From Bordetella parapertussis (GTDB lineage: Bacteria; Pseudomonadota; Gammaproteobacteria; Burkholderiales; Burkholderiaceae_C): a stretch of 24,515 nt of DNA. Below the pieces are notes generated by a model that was given only the letters and a program-made list of their open reading frames with translations, did not search any database and had not been told where the DNA came from. Numbering within the stretch: position 1 is the stretch's first letter; each line of letters begins with the position of its first letter. Location: NCBI GenBank assembly GCA_945878355.1, contig CAMCTC010000072.1, forward strand, positions 1-24,515, written 5' to 3'. Shown piece after piece: positions 1-7,325 of this stretch. Made by a program: the position numbers and the translations under genes.

Positions 1-248
1 GGCGACTCCCACTTTTGGACGGTGGAAACGCTCACGTTCAAGAACGTGGCGAACAAGGCCTGACTCATCTTGGCGATGGTGGTCCGGACGGTCACAACCC
101 GCTCGGGCGTGTACTCGGGCGGCCCTTGGCAAAGCGCACGAACTTTCGCTATGTTCGGTTTGGACATGACACCGTAGCTGTTGAGGTCGACTGCCGTTTC
201 CAGCAGTTCCCGCAACATGCGGGCTTCTTCACGGGTCTTCTTGGGCAT
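1..248 (-). CDS. XRE-type helix-turn-helix regulator / antitoxin-like protein, partial
   Basis: Read from an ATG at 248, 82 codons are visible before the left edge cuts the gene, so the C-terminus is missing. The first 50 residues are a charged helical region (begins MPKKTREEAR). From about residue 53 comes the start of a lambda-repressor-like HTH, with the pattern MSQALFATFLNVSVSTVQKW typical of small XRE/HigA-type DNA-binding proteins. A strong Shine-Dalgarno (AAGGAG, seven bases before the ATG) fixes the start. It lies 45 bases downstream of the DUF2442 gene on the same strand, so the two are probably cotranscribed. Proteins of this kind are often antitoxins or autoregulators of type II toxin-antitoxin loci. 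Any toxin partner would lie left of the window, so that role is inference from family and context. Confidence 0.8.
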   Translation of the reverse strand, partial: MPKKTREEARMLRELLETAVDLNSYGVMSKPNIAKVRALCQGPPEYTPERVVTVRTTIAKMSQALFATFLNVSVSTVQKWES

Positions 249-293
249 TACAAATCTCCTTCAGTTTGCGGCCAACAAAGCGTGGCCAGTAGG

Positions 294-743
294 TCAACCG
301 GCTGCCAGAAGCTTGCGTGGGCGTCCGCCTTTTTGGCCGTTTTCTCGGGCAGCAACTGCCTTGCTGGCGCTGCTTCGGCTGCCATTGCGCGAGGCCACCA
401 CGGTAGCCGCCATTGCCATGAGTGGGACGCTTGCCGATACCAGGCCAGCGATCGAGATATGCAGGTCTTGCTCTGCCAGGCAAATCGCGCTACCGGCGAA
501 ACCCAAGACCAGACCGTCGAGTTGCGTGCGGCTGAGCTGTGCCGGTTCGGGGTGGTTTTTGACAGGAAGAATGACGGCCGACAGGTCAGAAAAGCCAATC
601 CGCAGGGACTGCGAATCCGCCATGTATTGCACTGCGCTGGCGTGCAATGCCGAGCGACGTTGGTGCCCACGCGCAACGGCGCGCCGCAACACATCGTCGG
701 TCACAGGCTCGTCAAACAGGGTCCTGGCGGTCACTATGCTCAT
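294..743 (-). CDS. DUF2442 domain protein with basic GGRPRK tail
   Basis: A 149-residue protein. Residues about 42-108 read as a DUF2442 domain: a short beta-rich segment (SLRIGFSDLSAVILPV) and the typical end with LHISIAGLVSASVPL. The C-terminus (residues about 118-149) is Ser/Ala/Lys rich and ends in NGQKGGRPRK, an AT-hook-like basic tail often seen in DUF2442 proteins. The start at 743 has a good Shine-Dalgarno (GGAG, about eight bases upstream). Its ATG overlaps the stop of a short upstream ORF (ATGA), and the HTH gene follows 45 bases downstream. DUF2442 proteins commonly sit in toxin-antitoxin-like pairs, frequently beside DUF4160 proteins, but their biochemical role is not settled. A DNA-binding or antitoxin role here is inference. 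Confidence 0.75.
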   Translation of the reverse strand: MSIVTARTLFDEPVTDDVLRRAVARGHQRRSALHASAVQYMADSQSLRIGFSDLSAVILPVKNHPEPAQLSRTQLDGLVLGFAGSAICLAEQDLHISIAGLVSASVPLMAMAATVVASRNGSRSSASKAVAARENGQKGGRPRKLLAAG

Positions 744-838
744 AACGAGATCTCCAATGGCTGGTCATCACCGACCAGGTTCAACACAGTCTCGTAGCCT
801 GACATGTCGAAATGCCCTGCCCGGATGGTCACCGTCAC
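740..838 (-). CDS. Short ORF or 3' gene remnant ahead of the DUF2442 gene
   Basis: Open reading from a GTG at 838 gives 32 residues ending GDDQPLEISL. An internal ATG at 805 would give 21 residues. The stop overlaps the DUF2442 start as ATGA, which is typical of real, translationally coupled neighbours. The frame stays open upstream to about 876, where it meets a TAG. No convincing Shine-Dalgarno precedes either start. I do not recognise the sequence. It could be a tiny coupled gene, or the surviving 3' end of a longer upstream gene lost when the divergent membrane-protein gene arrived. Chance is also possible at this length. Confidence 0.3.
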   Translation of the reverse strand: MTVTIRAGHFDMSGYETVLNLVGDDQPLEISL

Positions 839-922
839 GCCGCCGATCGGCAATAGGGATGGCAATAGCCAGCCGTTGGGCTAGATTGCAGCGCTTCGCC
901 CTCATCTTGTAAGGCCGCGATC

Positions 923-3900
923 ATGAGCGAACGTCTCGGTGGTAACAGCATTCCATGGGGATCGATCGCAGTGGTGGCCGCCTTCGTCTCGAGTACCTTC
1001 CTGGTTCAGCAGGCATTCCAACCGATGCGGCCTGCGGACAAGGAACGCGCGGCGCCGCAGCAAGGCGCCGAACTTGAAGTCGAGGCGCGGCTGTGGGAGG
1101 ACCCTTTTGCCGCAGCGCGTCGCTACGAGTCCGAGCGCTTCGATCGTTGCGACAAGAAGGTCAACAGCATGGTGCTGCGGGCCACAGCGAAGGTCTTGAC
1201 GGTTCCGATGCAAAAGGCCACCGCAGCCGCCAATCCGGCCAATCCGGCCAGTGCGGCCAATCCGGCCAATCCGGCTAGTGCGGCCAGTCTGGCCAGTGCG
1301 GCCAGTGCGACCGCTTCTGACGGGCCGCCTGCCGAATGCGATGAAGTGGTGGTCCAGGAGCGACGCAAGCCGCAGCGGCTGATCGAGGCGCTCGACCACA
1401 ACGGCAACCATGATCTGACCGAATCCCTGGTCGTCGTCGTGACGCTGCCCGGCAACGCATTCGTCGGGGCCGAGGAGAGCCGTCGGCGCACCCGCTATGC
1501 GGTGATGGCCGGTTTGCAGGCCCAGGGCTTGGCACCCGACGACGCCGAGCACTTCGGGCTGCTGCAGTTCGACCTGCCGTCCGTCAATCGACTGCGTCCG
1601 ATGCGCGTGCCATACGAGATGCTGTCGCTGCAGCCAACCCTGCGCGGCGATGCCGTGGGCGACCGCAAGGCGCATAGCTACGAGCAGGCGGCCGTGCTGT
1701 GGGTGGACGAGACTTCCTTGCCGCAGCCTCGGCTCGATGCGCTGGCCGCACTGCTGGGCACACTGATGAAGACACCGGAGGGCTGGAAAAAGAAGCCATT
1801 GACTGAAGGCAATGCAAAGTCGAATCTGCCAGCACTTGTGCTCATCGGGCCCTCAAGTTCCGACGGCTTGCGCGCGTCCCTGGTCGACTTGGATCGGGCC
1901 GCCAACCTCTGTCCGCCCGCGCCGCTGACCGAGATCGACGCCAGGTCTGGCGATAACGCGCCCTACGTTGCAGCCAGGGCCCGCTGCGAAGAGCAACTCA
2001 AGCCTGAGGTGGTCGCGGGCTACAAGCACATGGCCAATGCGCGCCTGTCCAACGCCGCCGCCACCGCGTCCGATCGTGCGATGCCCGAGCTACACGACCA
2101 GAAGCTCGAGACCTACCTCAACGAGCGTTTGGCGCGCATCGGTGGCACACCGGCAAGCAAGAAGATCGACTACATGCGCATCATGGCCACCGATGACCGG
2201 GTGTTGCGCAGCATGGTCATGGAGCTGGAGTTGAGGCTGCCTGTCAACGCCACGCGGCGCGTGGTGGTGCTGGCCGAGCGCGATTCGCTGTACGCCAAGG
2301 CCTTGGTCAGCGAGTTGCGATTCCGGCTGACTGACCCGAAGAGCGTGCAGTACAACCCCAGGTTGCGACTGGAGACGCACTACTTCTATCGAGGACTCGA
2401 TGGTGCCACCACCTTCGAAGGCGTCGCCGATCGGACGGCCTCAGGCAAGGACAAGGACGGCGTTGCGGTGCTCGAGTGGCCCGAGTCGCGGGACCAACTT
2501 GACTACCTTCGCCGCCTGGCCATCTCGCTCAAGGCGAGCGAGGCCGGTCGCGGCGCGGAGTTGCCGCTGGCGGGCCGTGAACTCGGCAACGGCACCGAGA
2601 GTGGTGCGATCGGCGCCATCGGCATCTTGGCCAGCGATGTGCACGACAAGCTGCTGGTGCTGCAGGCGCTGCATGACAGCTTCCCCGACAAGGTCTTCTT
2701 CACCACCGACCTCGACGCGCGCATCGTGCATTCGCGCACACTCGCTTACACGCGCAACCTGGTGGTCACGTCCAGTCTGCCGCTGGTTTTTGCGGACCCA
2801 CGGTTGCAGGCCGGCGCGCCGCCGTTTCGTGATGCGTACCAGACCGCAGTCTTTCTCGCCGCGCGGCAGGCTGCTTGCCGCTCGGGCAAGTATTGCGACG
2901 ACCTGAAGGTCGCCATCGAGCATGTGCGCGATGCGCCGTCGATCTACGAGATTGGCCGCCAGCAGGCCGTTCCTCTTTCAGGTTACGACCATGCTCAGCG
3001 GGTGCTCAACCAGCATGCGGCGCATGCTGGTATCGCGCTGCCGCTGTGGTTGCTGTTGGCCGGTGCGCTGCTGTTCTGGCCCGGCACGCCGGCCTTGCGC
3101 AGTGTGCGCAGGTGGTTGTTGCGCACGCCACCGGCGACCGGTGAAAGCCTTGAGGTGCCGCGGCTGTCGACCATGCTGCTGGCCGTGGTGCACATGTCGG
3201 TGCTGGCTTTTGTGCTCGGCAACGCAGTGGAGTTTGCTGCGCCAGGCCGGCTCGGGTTGGGGGGCATCCAAGTGCTCACTGCCCTGGTCACGGGTGTCGT
3301 GCTGTTTCTGCTGGTCGGGCGTGGCGCCATGTTTCCGACGGCGACCGGTACTGCGGCGGTGATACCGAGCTGGTTGGGTCCGTCGGTCGGCTTGCTGCTG
3401 ATGGCCGCAGCGACGGCCTGGATTGTCTGGCCCAATCCAAGCGTCGCAGCCTGTACCGAATGCGAGCCCGCAGCCTGGCTTGAGGGTGTCAGCGCCTGGC
3501 CTTCGCATCTGGTTCATCTGTTGGCGCTGGTGGCTCTTGTGTGCATTCTCGATGTCCAATGGAGCCGTGTTCGCGACCGCTTCGATCAGGACACCCGATG
3601 GCTAGGTCTGGTACCCGCCGACGTGCCGCCTGCCCAGGCGGTGAAGCGCACCTGGTGGCGCCATCGAAACCTGATTGGTTGGTCCGCGCCTGGCGGCAGG
3701 GCGCATCACGACGCTGTGGCATTCGAGGACTTGTGGAACGCGACAGCCTATCGTTCAGAGACAGTGGCTCGCCTGTCGCGGGTCGCTGTCTACTACGTGG
3801 TCACCTTGGGCCTGATGATCGGTCTGTTCTACGCCTTGAGCGAGGGCCAAGTTCCCGAGGTGCCGGTGCGCGGCCATGATCACCGCCGGATCGTGCGCTC

Positions 3901-4582
3901 GGCACTGTATGCCGTGCTGCTATTGTTGCCATTGCTGATGGTGGCGGTGGCTGATGCCACGATGCTGACCCAGCGCTTCATCCACTTGCTCGACGGCGGT
4001 CGCAGCTTTTACCCTGAAGTGATTCTGCGGCGCTTTGCCGCTGCGCTGGGTGCGGCCAACCAGGAAAAGTGGTTGAGCCTCTTCGCCGCAGAGCCCTGGC
4101 AACGCGGCGATGCGCAGGCAGAGAAGCTGCACACGCTTCTCGACAACTGGATCGATGTGCGCTTGGTCGGCCGTCGCACTGAAGCGGTGGCGCCATTGAT
4201 CGTGGGCCCACTGGTGATCGTGGCGCTGCTGGCGGTTGCGCGCAGCCGTCTGTTCGACAACTGGGCCATCACGCTGCCTGTGGCACTGGGTATCTGCGCC
4301 TACCTGGTCTGGCTGGTGGTGCTGGCTGTGCTGCTGAAGTTGGCCGCCGAGCGGGCTCGGGACAAGGCCTTGCTGCGCATGCAGGCCGATTTGCTCTGGC
4401 TCAGCGGCTCCGATTTGAAGCCCTTGGTCGAGCCCTTCAAGGCATTGATCGCCGAGGTGCGCGATATTCGCGAAGGCGCGTTCGCGCCCTTGTTCGAGCA
4501 GCCGCTGTTCCGGGGTCTGATGGTGCCGCTGGGCGGCATCGGCAGCACACAGCTGTTCGACTACCTGCTGTTGGCGCGTTGA
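923..4582 (+). CDS. Large orphan membrane protein with periplasmic-binding-like ectodomain and C-terminal multi-TM region
   Basis: 1219 residues, starting at an ATG with AAGG eight bases upstream. A signal-anchor helix (about 13-30) is followed by roughly 670 non-membrane residues, then about nine hydrophobic helices (near 704-722, 748-772, 782-804, 816-838, 863-884, 954-975, 989-1015, 1088-1111, 1114-1143) and a soluble tail. The ectodomain alternates strands and helices in the order of a two-lobed type-I periplasmic-binding/ANF-receptor fold: SLVVVVTLP near 167, VLIGPSSSDG near 305, RRVVVLAERDSLYAKAL near 445, IGAIGILASDVHDKLL near 563, TRNLVVTSSLPLVF near 611 and FRDAYQTAVFLAARQA near 635. 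Residues 103-129 are an Ala-Asn-Pro/Ala-Ser-Ala repeat linker. The loop between the 863-884 and 954-975 helices and the segment at about 1016-1085 may be cytoplasmic. No kinase, cyclase or nuclease motif was seen. The fold is inferred by eye and the function is unknown. A ligand-sensing or envelope-stress role is a guess. Confidence 0.85.
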   Translation: MSERLGGNSIPWGSIAVVAAFVSSTFLVQQAFQPMRPADKERAAPQQGAELEVEARLWEDPFAAARRYESERFDRCDKKVNSMVLRATAKVLTVPMQKATAAANPANPASAANPANPASAASLASAASATASDGPPAECDEVVVQERRKPQRLIEALDHNGNHDLTESLVVVVTLPGNAFVGAEESRRRTRYAVMAGLQAQGLAPDDAEHFGLLQFDLPSVNRLRPMRVPYEMLSLQPTLRGDAVGDRKAHSYEQAAVLWVDETSLPQPRLDALAALLGTLMKTPEGWKKKPLTEGNAKSNLPALVLIGPSSSDGLRASLVDLDRAANLCPPAPLTEIDARSGDNAPYVAARARCEEQLKPEVVAGYKHMANARLSNAAATASDRAMPELHDQKLETYLNERLARIGGTPASKKIDYMRIMATDDRVLRSMVMELELRLPVNATRRVVVLAERDSLYAKALVSELRFRLTDPKSVQYNPRLRLETHYFYRGLDGATTFEGVADRTASGKDKDGVAVLEWPESRDQLDYLRRLAISLKASEAGRGAELPLAGRELGNGTESGAIGAIGILASDVHDKLLVLQALHDSFPDKVFFTTDLDARIVHSRTLAYTRNLVVTSSLPLVFADPRLQAGAPPFRDAYQTAVFLAARQAACRSGKYCDDLKVAIEHVRDAPSIYEIGRQQAVPLSGYDHAQRVLNQHAAHAGIALPLWLLLAGALLFWPGTPALRSVRRWLLRTPPATGESLEVPRLSTMLLAVVHMSVLAFVLGNAVEFAAPGRLGLGGIQVLTALVTGVVLFLLVGRGAMFPTATGTAAVIPSWLGPSVGLLLMAAATAWIVWPNPSVAACTECEPAAWLEGVSAWPSHLVHLLALVALVCILDVQWSRVRDRFDQDTRWLGLVPADVPPAQAVKRTWWRHRNLIGWSAPGGRAHHDAVAFEDLWNATAYRSETVARLSRVAVYYVVTLGLMIGLFYALSEGQVPEVPVRGHDHRRIVRSALYAVLLLLPLLMVAVADATMLTQRFIHLLDGGRSFYPEVILRRFAAALGAANQEKWLSLFAAEPWQRGDAQAEKLHTLLDNWIDVRLVGRRTEAVAPLIVGPLVIVALLAVARSRLFDNWAITLPVALGICAYLVWLVVLAVLLKLAAERARDKALLRMQADLLWLSGSDLKPLVEPFKALIAEVRDIREGAFAPLFEQPLFRGLMVPLGGIGSTQLFDYLLLAR
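1229..1309 (+). repeat. In-frame 9-base minisatellite (nine units)
   Basis: Nine adjacent 9-base units of the form GCCAATCCG or GCCAGTGCG lie inside the large membrane-protein gene. They are arranged as a 27-base higher-order pattern: two NP-type units then one SA-type, twice, followed by three SA/SL-type units. They encode residues 103-129 (ANP, ANP, ASA, ANP, ANP, ASA, ASL, ASA, ASA). Because the unit is nine bases, gain or loss of copies changes linker length by three residues without a frameshift. Confidence 0.9.
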
Positions 4583-4686
4583 AGGCAGGGCTCGACGCGG
4601 GCTTGCAGTGCTTGCGTTTGTCGCGAGGCTGGTGCAGTTTGGCGTAATGCCGTCAATAGTGGTCCACCAGGCTGCCACAGGCCAAT

Positions 4687-6189
4687 TCACTGGGCCGCGG
4701 CAGCAGCCTCGGGCAAAGTCTGCGTGACATGCGTGGCCGGGATCCGGCCCGAGTTCCAGCGGCCTCCGATCGCGCGCTCGATCTGCGCGGCCAACTGCAG
4801 CAGCAGGCCATCGTTGGCTTGGCGGGCCTGCGCCTGGATGCCCAGCGGCAGGCCGTTGTCCTGCGTGGCCAGCGGCAACGAGATGCCGGGGATGCCGCAA
4901 AGGTTGGTCAGCGGCGTGTAGGCAAAGTTGCGCCACAGTTTGTCGAACCAATCGAGCACCGACGGGTTGTCGCTGAGGGTCAGGTTTTGCAGGGTGCCGA
5001 GCTTGGGTGTGGGCAGCGCGGTGATCGGCGTCAGGATGATGTCCCAGGCCTCGAAGAACTCGCCGAAGGCGCGCGAGGTGGTGTTGAAGACGCTCTGCAT
5101 CTTCGCCCGCTCGGTGTAGCTGGTCTGCAGCCCGGCCTCCCAGATCTTGATGTTGATCGGCTCGATCAGCTCGGCCGGAGGCCGCGCCAGACCCGCCGGC
5201 GCGAGCAGGCCGGAGATGGTCTGCGCAAAGTTGCTGATGTAGCAGGTGGTCTGGGCGGCGAAGGCCGCTCGAAAGTCGACCGCGGGCAAGGCCCATTCGA
5301 CATGGTGGCCCAGCCCTTCCAGAAAGCGGCCGACGCGCTCGAGCTCGGCCACGTAGTGCGGCACCGCGCGGTAGTCGCCCCACTCGTGCGACAGCGCGAT
5401 GCGCAGCCGCCCTGGGTCGCGCTGGATCAGCTGGCTGTAGGGCTCGGCCGGCATCCAGTAAGGCATGAACTCGCCCGGTGCGCCGCCGCGGCAGTGGTCA
5501 ACAAACGCGGCGGTGTCGCGCACGCTTCGGCTTTGGCAACCCTGGGTCGAGACGAGCCCGCTCAGGTCTGACATCTTGGGCGCGATCGAGAACACGCCAC
5601 GCGAGGCTTTGAGCCCGATGTTGCCGTTGGCGCCCGCGGGGATGCGGATCGACCCACCGCCGTCGGTGGCATGCGACAACGGCAGCACGCCAGCTGCGAC
5701 GACGGCCGCTGTGCCGGCCGAAGAGCCCAGCGTGGTGTAGGCTAGATTCCAGGGGTTGCGCGTGACGTAGACCGCAGGGTTTTCTGCGGACGAGCAGACG
5801 CCGAACTCGGGCGTCGTGGTCCGCCCGATGAGGTTCAGCCCCGCTTGGCGCATCTGCCGGGCGAGAAAGCTGTCGTCGGCCGACCGATTGCCGCGCATGA
5901 ACAGCGAACCCATCTCCTGCAACCGGCCTTTGAGCGTCGGGCCCAGGTCTTTGACCAGGAAAGGCACGCCGGCAAAAAAGCCGTCGGCTCGGGTGCCTGC
6001 CTTGAACGGGTCGGCCACGGCGTCGTCGAAGACTTCGACCACCGCGCTGAGCAGCGGGTTGACCCGCGCGACGCCGGCCGCCGCCTGGGCCGCCAGTTCG
6101 GCAGCGCTCACCTCACCCTTGCGCGCCCGCTCGGCCAGCGCCACGCCATCGTGGGTGGCCCACTCATCCCAACTCATCGCCAATGTCAT
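4687..6189 (-). CDS. Amidase-signature family hydrolase
   Basis: A 500-residue amidase-signature enzyme, which hydrolyses carboxamide bonds with a Ser-cisSer-Lys triad. The triad is visible: K80 in PFLVKDLG, S156 in GSSAGT and S180 in DGGGSIRIPA. The 24-residue spacing of the two serines matches the family. The usual GGSSGG motif is slightly altered (LGSSAGTAA). The start at 6189 is preferred because AAGGAT sits nine bases upstream. The frame remains open to 6288, but that extension (33 residues) has no good ribosome site. No signal peptide is seen, so it is probably cytoplasmic. It is a general amidase relative; a GatA role is unlikely because no gatB/gatC is adjacent. Substrate unknown. It ends convergent to the large membrane-protein gene, with 104 featureless bases between. 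Confidence 0.9.
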   Translation of the reverse strand: MTLAMSWDEWATHDGVALAERARKGEVSAAELAAQAAAGVARVNPLLSAVVEVFDDAVADPFKAGTRADGFFAGVPFLVKDLGPTLKGRLQEMGSLFMRGNRSADDSFLARQMRQAGLNLIGRTTTPEFGVCSSAENPAVYVTRNPWNLAYTTLGSSAGTAAVVAAGVLPLSHATDGGGSIRIPAGANGNIGLKASRGVFSIAPKMSDLSGLVSTQGCQSRSVRDTAAFVDHCRGGAPGEFMPYWMPAEPYSQLIQRDPGRLRIALSHEWGDYRAVPHYVAELERVGRFLEGLGHHVEWALPAVDFRAAFAAQTTCYISNFAQTISGLLAPAGLARPPAELIEPINIKIWEAGLQTSYTERAKMQSVFNTTSRAFGEFFEAWDIILTPITALPTPKLGTLQNLTLSDNPSVLDWFDKLWRNFAYTPLTNLCGIPGISLPLATQDNGLPLGIQAQARQANDGLLLQLAAQIERAIGGRWNSGRIPATHVTQTLPEAAAAAQ

Positions 6190-6384
6190 GTCGCTTGATC
6201 CTTGAAATGCTGTCGTGGACGCGATCCAGCGCCGGGCACCATCGCGTGGTTCTGGGCACCGCGCAGCAGCCAGGGTGGCTTGCTGCATGGTCGGCCGCTG
6301 CGGCGCAGTCTACGACGCGCAACAACGCTGGCTACCTTGGCGATTTCAATAGCGGCGTTGTCGGGTTCGCCGCGCCGTCCATCC

Positions 6385-7167
6385 TCACGCCAAACCGCTC
6401 GCCAACCGTGCCAGCAAGCCGCGCTCCAAGCTGCTGAGTTGAGGATGCCAGAACGTGATCATCAGCGTATAGCGGGTGTGTTGGCTGTGGTTCTCCACCC
6501 AGTGCACATGGCTGTCGTCGAACACGAGCACGCTGTCGTTGCGATAGGCCAAGGTCTGGTCGGCCACCATCAGGCGTGAGCCTTCGCAATCGATCAGGCC
6601 AAGGTGTGCGGTCAGGCTGGTGTTGGTCGGGCCAGTGTGTGGGTTGATCCAGCCGCCCGCGGGCACCGCCGAGAAGCAGACATGCAGGCCGTTGTGCGGA
6701 ATCTCTTGCAGCATTGCACGGGTGTGCGGGCAGTCGTCGAGGTGCGAGCCGACTGGCTTGCCGCCCAGGTAGAAGTAATAGGTCTGCCAGGGCTTGGTGT
6801 TGGTCTTGGAGTCGTAGCGGGCGCGCTCGAAATGGTTCAGCACTTGCTGCAACTCTTGCCTGATCAGCGGCGCTGATCGCTCCAGCTTTTGGACCCAGCC
6901 AAAGTCTGCCGGGTCGTGGACCGGCCGGCTGGCCAGCCGGGGCCAGACGGGCAGCCACGGCAGTTGCCATGTCATGTGCCGGGAGTCGTTGCTATCAGGG
7001 GGTTGAGAGCCAGTTTTGCCGCCGCGACTGAGCCCTGGTCGCAGGCGTGACAACAGTCCGCTGGCCATGTGCAACAGCGCCAGCTTCACCGGGCCGACGG
7101 CGGCGCGAAACTGCACTTGCTGCGAGCGTATCCTCGACCGCCAGACCTCAAGCTCTTGTTCGTCCAT
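6385..7167 (-). CDS. Aspartyl/asparaginyl beta-hydroxylase-like Fe(II)/2-oxoglutarate dioxygenase
   Basis: A 260-residue protein. Residues about 105-245 form the double-stranded beta-helix domain of the aspartyl/asparaginyl beta-hydroxylase family. The key stretch WINPHTGPTN carries the first iron histidine (H177), FDDSHVHW carries the second (H222), and R232 follows ten residues later where the 2-oxoglutarate-binding arginine lies in the animal enzyme. The strand after PHTGPTN has Ser/Thr where the animal enzyme has arginines, so cosubstrate contacts may differ. The first 80 residues are basic with a hydrophobic patch. The start has no Shine-Dalgarno; ATGs at residues 34 and 65 are alternatives. 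Bacterial members include LpxO-type lipid A hydroxylases and free amino acid or peptide hydroxylases; the substrate here cannot be told. Confidence 0.85.
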   Translation of the reverse strand: MDEQELEVWRSRIRSQQVQFRAAVGPVKLALLHMASGLLSRLRPGLSRGGKTGSQPPDSNDSRHMTWQLPWLPVWPRLASRPVHDPADFGWVQKLERSAPLIRQELQQVLNHFERARYDSKTNTKPWQTYYFYLGGKPVGSHLDDCPHTRAMLQEIPHNGLHVCFSAVPAGGWINPHTGPTNTSLTAHLGLIDCEGSRLMVADQTLAYRNDSVLVFDDSHVHWVENHSQHTRYTLMITFWHPQLSSLERGLLARLASGLA

Positions 7168-7325
7168 TGGGCCAGGATAGCGGATGCGTATTTGTCAATC
7201 TGCCACCGGTGGCGCGGGTCACCGCCGCACCTTGCCTGCTCAGCGTCATGCAGCGCGCCGCGTGATGTCGACTTGTGAATGCGGGTAAAGTGCCTGAGAC
7301 ACCCACCTTGATCCAGGAGACTTTG

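Noticed and set aside
15..912. Two overlapping plus-strand open frames opposite the DUF2442 and HTH genes
   Set aside because: The minus-strand genes have good ribosome sites and family signatures; the plus-strand products show neither.
1229..1309. Tandem repeats considered as a CRISPR-like or integration-associated array
   Set aside because: The units are contiguous 9-mers with no spacers and lie in frame inside a coding region.
4583..4686. A terminator between the converging membrane-protein and amidase genes
   Set aside because: No stable inverted repeat or T-run could be found in this 104-base gap.
3920..5383. A 487-codon minus-strand frame spanning the end of the membrane-protein gene and part of the amidase gene
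   Set aside because: It crosses two genes that are both better supported in other frames, and its translation is low-complexity Arg/Gln/His-rich.
7174..7198. A TTGACA/TATCCT promoter for the dioxygenase gene
   Set aside because: The spacer is only 13 bases, shorter than usable sigma-70 spacing, so it was not listed as a feature.
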